Shown one piece after another: positions 36,549 through 42,961 of a stretch of DNA of 42,961 nt. The translations under genes were made by a program, and so were the position numbers. Source of the DNA: Promethearchaeota archaeon (GTDB lineage Archaea; Asgardarchaeota; Lokiarchaeia; Sigyniarchaeales; SOKP01). The stretch is from the NCBI GenBank assembly GCA_020343655.1, contig CP070805.1, forward strand, positions 598,813 to 641,773, given 5' to 3'. Every line of letters begins with the position of its first letter. The stretch's first letter is position 1. The notes below the pieces were generated by a model. It searched no databases. It was not told where the DNA came from and worked only from the letters and a program-made list of their open reading frames with translations.

Positions 36549-37778
36549 TTATTTACCCCACATTCTAATCATTTCTCTTGAAATAAGATATTTCATAATT
36601 TCTGTTGCTCCTGCCGCTATTTGCCCTATTTTTGCATCTCGATAATATCGTTCTAAAGGATATTCTTCAGAATATCCAAGTCCACCAACAACCTGGATGG
36701 CCTCTTGAGAGATTTTAACAGCTGCATCAGCATTTCGTGTCTTAAGCGCAGCTACTAATGCTCTACAATAATGTCCTTCATCGAGCATTCTAGCAATTTG
36801 AGCAGTAGCAATTCTGTTTAATTCAATTTCCATAAACATTTCACTAATTTTAAAAGAAATTCCTTCAAACGAGTAAATCGGTTTTCCAAATTGTTGGCGT
36901 CTTTGAGCATATCTATAAGCTATTTCAAATGCACTTCTTGCAAGACCAATGTATTGAGATGCTGTAAAAGTTCTCTCACCATCAAGACCAAACATTAAGA
37001 CTTCTACTCCCTCATTTTCCTTGTATAATACATTTTCAACTGGAACCTTACAATTGTTAAATCTTAGAAGAGAATTAGGCTGCCCTCTTCTCCCCATGTG
37101 TTTATAGTCTTTGACAACTTCAAAACCAGAAGTGTCTGTCTCAAATATAAAGGCAGTTATTCCTTTATGTCTTTTCACTTGATCATTAGTCACAGCATAT
37201 AAGCATATGTAATCTGCACAACTTCCATTCGTTATAAAACACTTTTCTCCATTTAAGACATAATGGTCTCCTTGTTTCTTAGCTCTTAAATTCATTCCTC
37301 CTATTGCATCAGAACCACCCGTAGGTTCAGTTATACCTATTGCCCCTATTTTTGTGCCATCAGCAATTCCAGAAAGGTATTTCGTTTTCTGTTCAGGAGT
37401 CCCATATTCAATAACTGGTCCTGCAAATAAACATGATGAAGCACCGAAAATAGTAGCTATAGCATAATTAAAAGCAGATAATTCTTCACCAAAAATCGTA
37501 CGATATAAAATTCCTTTACCCAAACCACCAGCTTCCTCAGGAATTATTATGTTTAAATATGGTTTCATGCTCTTTAGAGTTTCAACAGCTAAATCCTGAT
37601 TTCGCTCTTTATCAATCTTATCGGCAACAGGTTCAATATTATCTTTGCACCACTTACGTACTTCCATCCGAAAAGCGTTTTCTTCCTTATTGTAATAGTG
37701 CAATCTATCAGGCATACATGAATAGCCAAACTCTAGTTCTAAATCTTCAAAATTAATATGACCTTCCATTTCTATCAT
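36549..37778 (-). CDS. Acyl-CoA dehydrogenase
   Basis: 409 residues with the three-domain family layout. FAD/substrate motifs include IGITEPTGGSDAIGG (147-161), NGEKCFITNG, a C-terminal YAQRRQQFGKP and QVVGGLGYSEEYPLERYYRDAKI. The usual MCAD catalytic Glu near the C-terminus is replaced (QIAAGATE, Ala388-Ala389), but Glu268 in GLDGERTF is at the position used by isovaleryl-CoA and long-chain dehydrogenases. That points to a branched-chain or similar acyl-CoA substrate. Electron acceptor genes (ETF) are not in the window. A 9-bp dyad lies 128 bp upstream. Confidence 0.93.
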   Translation of the reverse strand: MIEMEGHINFEDLELEFGYSCMPDRLHYYNKEENAFRMEVRKWCKDNIEPVADKIDKERNQDLAVETLKSMKPYLNIIIPEEAGGLGKGILYRTIFGEELSAFNYAIATIFGASSCLFAGPVIEYGTPEQKTKYLSGIADGTKIGAIGITEPTGGSDAIGGMNLRAKKQGDHYVLNGEKCFITNGSCADYICLYAVTNDQVKRHKGITAFIFETDTSGFEVVKDYKHMGRRGQPNSLLRFNNCKVPVENVLYKENEGVEVLMFGLDGERTFTASQYIGLARSAFEIAYRYAQRRQQFGKPIYSFEGISFKISEMFMEIELNRIATAQIARMLDEGHYCRALVAALKTRNADAAVKISQEAIQVVGGLGYSEEYPLERYYRDAKIGQIAAGATEIMKYLISREMIRMWGK

Positions 37779-37905
37779 TTTAAAGTTTAATTAATTAGTA
37801 AAATCTAAATTTCAATATATTCATTGCTTTTTTATTTGATATTTTCTCTCAAAATAACCCTAAGTATCCAAATTACTATAGCTTTTATATTTTTTTGGAA
37901 CTTTT

Positions 37906-37934
37906 ACCAATTTTGATTTTCTATAAAAATTGGT
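37906..37934. promoter_or_regulatory. Perfect 9-bp inverted repeat in divergent promoter region, possible operator
   Basis: ACCAATTTT (37906-37914) and AAAATTGGT (37926-37934) form a perfect dyad separated by 11 bp. It lies between the acyl-CoA dehydrogenase gene and the divergent small gene, seven bases before a TATA-like AAATTATAAATA (37941-37952). Dyads like this are typical binding sites for dimeric repressors. No regulator is identified, and a stem-loop is the alternative. Confidence 0.4.
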
Positions 37935-38021
37935 CTATGAAAATTATAAATAGCCCTTCTAATTCATTTAACATAAAGGAAAAGGAAGTTTCTATATAAT
38001 TTATAGGTTTGAGGTATTTTA

Positions 38022-38273
38022 ATGAAAGTTAATATTAAATATCATGAAATTGTGGAAGAATTTTTAGAAAAAGAATTGGAATGGTTTAAGGAAGAATTTG
38101 AAATTTTATTTAAATCTAAAATGGAAAATTTTACTAAAAAAGATAAGAAAATTGCAAATGATATTTTAGATTACATTTTGGAAAATACCTACGTGCATGA
38201 TAACATTATTTTACTCAATTTACTGAATGAAACCCTGGAGAATATAGAAAAAGAATATAGTAATTTACTTTAA
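38022..38273 (+). CDS. Small acidic helical protein, unknown
   Basis: 83 residues, not recognised. Charged and helical throughout (many Glu, Lys, Ile, Leu), with no cysteine or membrane segment. The ATG is preceded by GAGGT at 38011-38015 with six bases between, one of the clearest ribosome-binding sites in the window, which supports a real gene. A TATA-like element at 37941-37952 would give a leader of about 45 nt. Confidence 0.62.
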   Translation: MKVNIKYHEIVEEFLEKELEWFKEEFEILFKSKMENFTKKDKKIANDILDYILENTYVHDNIILLNLLNETLENIEKEYSNLL

Positions 38274-38353
38274 TCTATTTCTTTTTAAAACATCTACACA
38301 TTAAATCACATTCATTTTAGGTAAAAAAAAAAAATCATCTTTTATGACTTCTT

Positions 38354-38800
38354 TCACCAGGGAAACCAGAACCACGGAAACCAGAGGAAGAAAAAGAAAA
38401 CAAATCCAAATATAAAATCAATTACACCTAAAACCAATCCAATAGCACCTAACGCGCTATTCTCATCTCTACTTATTCCAAGACTACCCAGAATTATTGC
38501 TGGTATTCCTAAAATGAAACCAATAAAAAAAAACCCAAGTACAATGCCCAGAATTCCACAAATTAAGGAAGCGATACCATAACTATATCCTATACCTGCT
38601 TTATAAATTTTTTGATATGGTTGTACTGGAGGTTGCTGATAAGGATTTCTAAAAGTTTGTTGGGTTTGTTGATAAGGATTGAGTCGTGGCTGAACCTGAT
38701 TCTGAGGTATTTCTGTTTCTCTCAACTTTTTACCACAATTGGGGCATAAATTCCATGAATCTTCTACTTCGGTACCACAATATGTACAAAATGGACTCAT
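38354..38800 (-). CDS. Zinc-ribbon membrane protein (DUF4190-like)
   Basis: 148 residues. The N-terminus is a zinc ribbon, FCTYCGTEVEDSWNLCPNCGK, with two CxxC pairs. A Gln/Pro/Tyr-rich linker (about 32-65, NPYQQ repeated) follows, then two to three hydrophobic helices (about 70-105 and 113-142) with GILGIVLG-type glycines as in DUF4190 proteins, and a striking aromatic end FLWFPWFWFPW. The ribbon should be cytoplasmic. Function unknown. Confidence 0.75.
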   Translation of the reverse strand: MSPFCTYCGTEVEDSWNLCPNCGKKLRETEIPQNQVQPRLNPYQQTQQTFRNPYQQPPVQPYQKIYKAGIGYSYGIASLICGILGIVLGFFFIGFILGIPAIILGSLGISRDENSALGAIGLVLGVIDFIFGFVFFFFLWFPWFWFPW

Positions 38801-38908
38801 TATCTTTTGAATTCTTGTTATTTTAATAATAAATATTTCATTTTCTAAAATTATATATTTTTCTACCTTTCAATATTTTTTGATTGGAACTTTATTAATT
38901 TGATTTAT

Positions 38909-40057
38909 TTAAACTTCTTGTCCTAACTCTATTGTACGATCTCTGATTTGTGAATTGCTACTAATTCTACAATTTGGTGCAACTATTGCTCTCTCTAAAA
39001 CGACATTATCTCCGATTTCACAATTATTACAAATTATACTTTCTGTGATAATACAACCAGCACCAATTATGATTTCATCCCATATAACACTTTTTTCAAT
39101 TATAGTATCCTCTCCGATTGTAACTTGATGTCCTATTGATGTTAAGTCTTTAATTTTAACTCGGTTCTCTAACTTGACACATTCACCAAAACAAGTTGGT
39201 TTCTCAATCGTTATATTTTGTCCTGAGTTGATAATTCCCATCACATAAATTCCATCATAATCAACACCATTAGGCAAAATCGGCCATGCATATTTTCGTA
39301 ATAAATCCCAATTTACCCAAAGATAGGTAGTTGAATTGCCTGCATCCATCCAATAATAATTTTCAACAAATCCGAAAAGATTATATTTGTTTTCGAGAAG
39401 GTAAGGAAAAACTTCACTTCCGAAATCTATTAGCCCTGTCTCATGAAGGATATTTCCGATTTCTTTACCAAAACAGTAAATACCCGTGTTAACAATATTA
39501 GTATGTAAAAAAAGATCCTCTCTTTGAGCCATACTACTTAAATATAATTCCATTGGCGCAGGTTTTTCTAAGAAAAGATATATTTTTCTGTTTTTGTCTA
39601 ATAACACAACACCATATTGAGAAATATGGCTTTCTACAGTTTTCATTGAGATTGTAGCTATTCCAGCCTTATCGGAATGGAAGTCCATGAAGCGCTTCAT
39701 TGGGAGATTTGTTACTATATCTGCCATTGATACGACAATGTTCTTAGCTTCTATATGATCAGTTAAAAGCCTATAGGCATCTGCAGTACCTTTACTCTCT
39801 TGAATTTCACATTCTAGTTCTACATCACCCAATTTGTCTGGAGTCCAAGTCTTTTCAATATATTCTTTCATTTCCTTTCCTTTATAAGCTAAAGCTAACA
39901 CAATGTGCTTTATATCTGCATATAACAAATGAGCTATCGCGTAATCAACCATCGGAACATTAGTAACTTTTACCAGTGGTTTTGGGATTAAAGATGTCAA
40001 AGGCATTAAACGTTTACCTTTACCACCGGCTAGGATTATCGCAGACCATTCTCTCAA
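38909..40057 (-). CDS. Sugar-1-phosphate nucleotidyltransferase with left-handed beta-helix tail
   Basis: 382 residues. The catalytic domain begins IILAGGKGKRLMPLTSLIPKPLVKV, the NTP-binding signature (GGKGKRL at 11-17, with PKP after), followed by EIQESKGTADAYRLL and the metal-binding MADIVTN. From about 285 a hexapeptide-repeat beta-helix follows (IGHQVTIGEDTIIEKSVI, IGAGCIITES, IGDNVVLERAIV). The family makes NDP-sugars such as GDP-mannose, UDP-glucose or UDP-GlcNAc; the substrate cannot be fixed by eye. It adjoins the GalT-like gene on the same strand. Confidence 0.92.
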   Translation of the reverse strand: MREWSAIILAGGKGKRLMPLTSLIPKPLVKVTNVPMVDYAIAHLLYADIKHIVLALAYKGKEMKEYIEKTWTPDKLGDVELECEIQESKGTADAYRLLTDHIEAKNIVVSMADIVTNLPMKRFMDFHSDKAGIATISMKTVESHISQYGVVLLDKNRKIYLFLEKPAPMELYLSSMAQREDLFLHTNIVNTGIYCFGKEIGNILHETGLIDFGSEVFPYLLENKYNLFGFVENYYWMDAGNSTTYLWVNWDLLRKYAWPILPNGVDYDGIYVMGIINSGQNITIEKPTCFGECVKLENRVKIKDLTSIGHQVTIGEDTIIEKSVIWDEIIIGAGCIITESIICNNCEIGDNVVLERAIVAPNCRISSNSQIRDRTIELGQEV

Positions 40058-40251
40058 TATGTATTCCTCTAGGAAATATTCATATATATAACATATTTAA
40101 TAGTTATAAATCTAATTCAATTTGAATTAAAAATATTTTTATAATAGATTAGAAAAGAGTTTCTTATATCGTTTCTTCCCTAAAAATTTCTTAATTTAAT
40201 AGATTCTTTAATCAGATTATTGTTATTATATATATTTGAACCATAAAATAG

Positions 40252-41478
40252 TCAATTAAGATACTTTTTTAATGAATTTCTTATTTCTTTTGCAGCAATG
40301 TGAGGTAATTTTCTTGCAACACGCATATCGTCAGCCATTTCGGCTCCACCAATTATCTCATGTGGAATAATATCTGAAAACATATGAAAGTCCGCATCAT
40401 ATCCATATGGGCAACAGTTAAATAAAATGTTACGATTTTTATCAATTTTCAAGTCATCTAATGCTTGAAAAATCATTTTTAAGGATTTTGATAAATCTTC
40501 AATTTGATTAACTTTTAATTGAGAAAATCTTCGTAAATGTTCATTTGGATGAAATCTAATATGATAATTCCTTACAGGACTTCCTGTATTGTAAAAAGTC
40601 CAAAATTCAGTTTTTAAGATTATGCGGTCAGTATCCCCATGAGTTGTTTCGCATAAATGGCACCTATTTCCCATATCTTTAAAAGCTTCAAGATATCCTT
40701 CTAATCTACTTCCATGACCGTCCATATTTAAATCGATATATACCTGACTATGAATGCGTGGTTGACTTCCTCCAACTCTTCTTCCAATATTGAAAAAAGG
40801 CATCACGGGGATATCATAATAATCATTATTAATGGATTCTTCAATACAATAAAGTATTGCTGCTCTCATTGAAAGAAAGATACCCGCTAAAACATCCATA
40901 GGAATTAAATTAAAACATAATGAAGGATAAAATTTTCGAGAAATAGTTACTAGATTAATTCCTCGAGATAGCTTTAAGTGGGAAGGGAGATTTTTCACTA
41001 TATACTCATTTACATCTGGATCTACAATCCGAGCCATTGAAGGATATCTATTTATTAATGTTAGGGCTTTACAATTATCTAGAATTCTTTCTATTCGATG
41101 TGGTGTTTCTGAGAATGGCTTATCTCGCCTTTGTTCACCTTCAGTAATAATCATTGTATAGCCGTCTCCTAATGGCAATCCCCAATCATCATAAATAACT
41201 TTTCCTTCTGTTATAGATGAAAATACATCTTTATATTTACCCACAATTTTCTTTGAGCAATCAAGGAATTGTTTTTCTTCTTCGACAGTCTTAAATCCTT
41301 TTGGTCTAGTACCTCTTATAGGAGATATATATGAATAATGACCGTAATATCGTGCATGCTCTTTTCGAAGACCAAAATCTTCTGATCTAATTTGTACTGT
41401 AGAGAGTGGATCCCACCGTTTGAGTGGAATATCATAAATATCTTTAAAATTATCTTTATTAATAATACCCCACTCCAT
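40252..41478 (-). CDS. Galactose-1-phosphate uridylyltransferase-like protein
   Basis: 408 residues of the GalT/HIT superfamily. The nucleophile motif (family HPHxQ) reads PRIHSQ: His243 is kept but the first His is Arg241. Zinc-type CHLC lies at 273-276, and DADFHMFSDIIPHE followed by GGAEMADDMRVARKLP matches the C-terminal substrate strands of GalT. It probably moves a nucleotidyl group onto a sugar phosphate through a uridylyl-His intermediate, or acts as an ADP/UDP-sugar phosphorylase. The N-terminal 200 residues are weakly conserved. Together with the nucleotidyltransferase it suggests a nucleotide-sugar pathway. Confidence 0.8.
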   Translation of the reverse strand: MEWGIINKDNFKDIYDIPLKRWDPLSTVQIRSEDFGLRKEHARYYGHYSYISPIRGTRPKGFKTVEEEKQFLDCSKKIVGKYKDVFSSITEGKVIYDDWGLPLGDGYTMIITEGEQRRDKPFSETPHRIERILDNCKALTLINRYPSMARIVDPDVNEYIVKNLPSHLKLSRGINLVTISRKFYPSLCFNLIPMDVLAGIFLSMRAAILYCIEESINNDYYDIPVMPFFNIGRRVGGSQPRIHSQVYIDLNMDGHGSRLEGYLEAFKDMGNRCHLCETTHGDTDRIILKTEFWTFYNTGSPVRNYHIRFHPNEHLRRFSQLKVNQIEDLSKSLKMIFQALDDLKIDKNRNILFNCCPYGYDADFHMFSDIIPHEIIGGAEMADDMRVARKLPHIAAKEIRNSLKKYLN

Positions 41479-41594
41479 GAATTTAGGTTTATAATGATTT
41501 ATACTCTTAGTTTTTTTAGTAATAAAAACGACCTCTATTCTTTTTTAGTTTAGATTTTATAAATATTATTTCAATACTATATATCTTTTACTTA

Positions 41595-41695
41595 ATTAGG
41601 ATTGTTAACATTTCAAAAAAAGAAAAAACTTTTCGAACCAACATTTATCAAATTTAATCAGAGCTGAATTTGTAAATAACTTAATACTCTAGACG
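41595..41695. repeat. Roughly 100-bp direct repeat, copy 1 (in 3' gap of the 154-aa gene)
   Basis: It matches 42484-42594 in the same orientation along nearly its full length: both open with ATTAGGATTGTTAA, pass through an A/G tract, then share TTTCGAACCAA, AGCTGAATTTGTAAATAACT and end TCTAGACG. Differences are a 10-bp shorter purine tract and scattered substitutions. On the minus strand it holds a relic of the ribbon-helix-helix gene end (codons for RLEY and a stop) and a T-rich stretch that would work as an archaeal terminator. Confidence 0.85.
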
Positions 41696-41739
41696 ATATC
41701 ATTAATATGTTATAGTTTTGAAGCTCTTGAAAAAAAACC

Positions 41740-42204
41740 TTAAATACCGAACTCCTCTCTTACCCACTCACGCTTTACGGGGTCACCAAAATCTTCATGA
41801 GTCATTTCTCCCAGTCGATTAAGGACGAAACATTTGATACAAAACCAATTCTCCAACCATGGGACCCATACAAGATCAAGGTCGGTCGGGCGATCTTGAG
41901 GGTTAAACCCATGCTTTTTAGCCTCCTGAAACGAGTAACAAGCTGAACTACCACCGCATTGCAAAGTAGATTCAATGTAGCGAAAGTATAACCTGCTCCG
42001 TTTTCTCTTTACTTGACTATATCTTTTTTGTTGGGAAGGGGTTAAACCATTTCTCCTCTTTTTATGGAGATATAAACTTTCAAGGTGTCTTAATCTATTT
42101 AACTCGCTTTTTACGGCTAGCTTCAGAATGACTCTCAGATTGTTCCGCACGCGCCTCATTCTTGGAGTTCTTAATATTACTCTGCAGACTTTTTTTGACT
42201 TCAT
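41740..42204 (-). CDS. Hypothetical zinc-binding protein, accessory
   Basis: 154 residues, not recognised. The first 75 residues are strongly basic and helical (RVILRTPRMRRVRNN, HKKRRNGL, RYSQVKRKRSRLYFRY), suggesting nucleic-acid contact. The last half holds four cysteines, CGGSSACYS and WFCIKCF, which could bind a zinc ion, plus VWVPWLENW and an acidic end. Base composition is visibly richer in G and C than the neighbours, a sign of transfer. The gene is flanked by the two 100-bp repeats. It could be a mobile-element or virus-derived protein; the function is unknown. Confidence 0.65.
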   Translation of the reverse strand: MKSKKVCRVILRTPRMRRVRNNLRVILKLAVKSELNRLRHLESLYLHKKRRNGLTPSQQKRYSQVKRKRSRLYFRYIESTLQCGGSSACYSFQEAKKHGFNPQDRPTDLDLVWVPWLENWFCIKCFVLNRLGEMTHEDFGDPVKREWVREEFGI

Positions 42205-42277
42205 TGTTAATAATAAACTTCTTTAAGCCTTTATACTTTTAGACACTTATAAATTAATAATTATAATAATAAAAAAA

Positions 42278-42484
42278 TTAAATTGTTGGATATTTATTTT
42301 CTTTCAAGTAAACTCTTAAAAACCATTTCCAGAATGCGTCTCACCTCTCCTCCTTATAAAATAATCCTTTATGCACCGATTTCTTGCCTTTTAAAAACAA
42401 TTTGAAATCTTCTTCCATCGGTTTATATCGATACTTATAGAACTTTGGATATCCTAACTTATTCCTAAGCGGATATATACCATA
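42278..42484 (-). pseudogene. Decayed reading frame with in-frame TGA
   Basis: On the minus strand the frame from 42484 to 42278 reads like protein: YGIYPLRNKLGYPKFYKYRY, then KPMEEDFKLFLKGKKSVHKG and LFYKEER, a TGA at 42341-42343, then DAFWKWFLRVYLKENKYPTI and TAA. There is no usable start; the open part begins exactly at the inner edge of repeat copy 2. It is best read as a gene fragment cut by the repeat and broken by a stop. I do not recognise the family. The purine run AAGGAGGAGAGGTG before the TGA looks like a ribosome-binding site but leads only to a short peptide. Confidence 0.5.
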
Positions 42485-42594
42485 TTAGGATTGTTAAGTT
42501 TTCAAAAAAAGAAAAAAAAGAAAAAAATTTTTCGAACCAAAATTTATCATATTTATTAATAGCTGAATTTGTAAATAACTTAATATTCTAGACG
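42484..42594. repeat. Roughly 100-bp direct repeat, copy 2 (overlaps 3' end of ribbon-helix-helix gene)
   Basis: Partner of 41595-41695. It contains the last four codons and stop of the ribbon-helix-helix gene, followed on the minus strand by AGTTATTTACAAATTCAGCT, TTGGTTCGAAAA and a long T/C tract that could terminate the transcript. The repeat begins (in transcription direction) inside the coding end, as expected of a duplication or of an element that inserts at the 3' end of this gene. Confidence 0.85.
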
Positions 42595-42870
42595 TTTAAT
42601 AATCTTATAAGTCTTGAATTCCCTCACTGGTTCGTCTTTTTCATTTAGTCGCTCAACTGGTACCCTAACATAATGTTCTTCGTCAAAATCTTCAATTTCA
42701 GTCTCTTTATATTTAGCCAAATCGTTGGCCATTTTTAGTTCTCTGAGAAGAAAATCTCTAACAGCTACTCGAATTAGCTCGGATCTTGATGGATACAGCC
42801 CATTTTCCCCCACTAATTTTTCTATACTATCCAGATAAGATTCAGGAATATTGACGGTTACAATTTTCAT
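42580..42870 (-). CDS. Ribbon-helix-helix (CopG/NikR-like) regulator
   Basis: 96 residues from the ATG at 42868-42870, which is preceded by GTGAT; an upstream ATG at 42880-42882 would add four residues. The DNA-binding domain is residues 1-43: the strand MKIVTVNIPESYLDSIEKLV and the helices ENGLYPSRSELIRVAVRDFL, the standard RHH layout with the S-R-S-E-L turn. The C-terminal half (KETEIEDFDEEHYVRVP and on) is acidic then basic and has no NikR metal-binding residues that I can see. Likely autoregulator of this small accessory region. Confidence 0.85.
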   Translation of the reverse strand: MKIVTVNIPESYLDSIEKLVGENGLYPSRSELIRVAVRDFLLRELKMANDLAKYKETEIEDFDEEHYVRVPVERLNEKDEPVREFKTYKIIKRLEY

Positions 42871-42961
42871 ATTATCACACATTATTAGTTCTTAGATATG
42901 CCAAATCTAAAAATCGGCAAATTATCTAAAGCGTTTTTTAAAATGATCGCCTTAAACCACA

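Noticed and set aside
42341-42343. TGA in the decayed frame read as selenocysteine
   Set aside because: No start codon, no recognised selenoprotein family and no visible SECIS; a broken fragment at a repeat edge is simpler. Kept only as a check to make.
42522-42545. GGTTCGAA on the minus strand of the 100-bp repeats as the T-arm of a tRNA (attachment-site idea)
   Set aside because: The flanking bases do not pair into a T-stem and there is no acceptor or anticodon arm; only the seven-base core matches.
1-42961. tRNA, rRNA or CRISPR array
   Set aside because: No cloverleaf-like GC-rich segment, rRNA-like stretch or regularly spaced repeat-spacer pattern was seen on either strand; covariance-model searches could not be run, so small RNAs may have been missed.

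Overview
The window is AT-rich archaeal chromosome. Archaeal markers are an A-type (V/A) ATPase operon, RadA, a tRNA-splicing endonuclease EndA, a MEMO-family protein, two TIGR00267-type VIT/CCC1-like membrane proteins, a GH57 branching-type enzyme and TATA-like promoters with many leaderless-looking starts. The low GC, the mixture of 2-hydroxyacyl-CoA dehydratase-type enzymes with acyl-CoA genes, and the many lineage-specific coiled-coil and zinc-ribbon proteins would fit an Asgard archaeon of the Lokiarchaeia type. That placement is an inference; no rRNA or tRNA gene is visible to confirm it.

Layout. 1-2021: a GH13 glycosidase cut by the window edge, divergent from a coiled-coil gene. 2035-9495 (minus strand, transcribed right to left): a compact operon of an ATP-dependent activase (HgdC/BcrD type), a beta-type and an alpha-type 2-hydroxyacyl-CoA dehydratase/benzoyl-CoA reductase subunit, a glutamate-cysteine ligase family 2 (GCS2) protein, a gamma-glutamylcyclotransferase-like protein, a class I glutamine amidotransferase-fold protein and a second alpha-type subunit. 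9572-11063: two VIT/CCC1-like membrane proteins. 11273-11911: a PhoU/DUF47-like protein. 12041-23374: the A-ATPase operon in the order K-C-H-F-E-A-B-D-I, then a membrane/zinc-ribbon gene and a second catalytic A subunit. 23404-31201: housekeeping genes (endA, MEMO, PfkB kinase, YdjM-like, three tandem OsmC-like genes, radA) and unknowns. 31350-34647: a degenerate phosphohexomutase homologue divergent from a GH57 enzyme. 34648-35261: a gene-poor gap with a 15-bp tandem repeat. 35262-37778: acyl-CoA genes (crotonase, MaoC hydratase, acyl-CoA dehydrogenase). 38022-41478: small proteins, a sugar-1-phosphate nucleotidyltransferase and a GalT-like protein. 41595-42870: a small accessory island with a roughly 100-bp direct repeat flanking a GC-richer gene and a decayed reading frame, beside a ribbon-helix-helix regulator.

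The two best candidates for something undescribed are, first, the operon that couples a radical-type (ATP-driven, iron-sulfur) dehydratase/reductase to a complete set of gamma-glutamyl-bond making and breaking enzymes without any visible CoA transferase or ligase; and second, an A-ATPase with two catalytic A-subunit genes, the second of which has Pro in place of the Arg of the GER loop. Smaller points are the AtpE and AtpD genes that apparently lack ATG/GTG/TTG starts, the degenerate mutase, the OsmC triplet, and the repeat-flanked cassette at the right edge.
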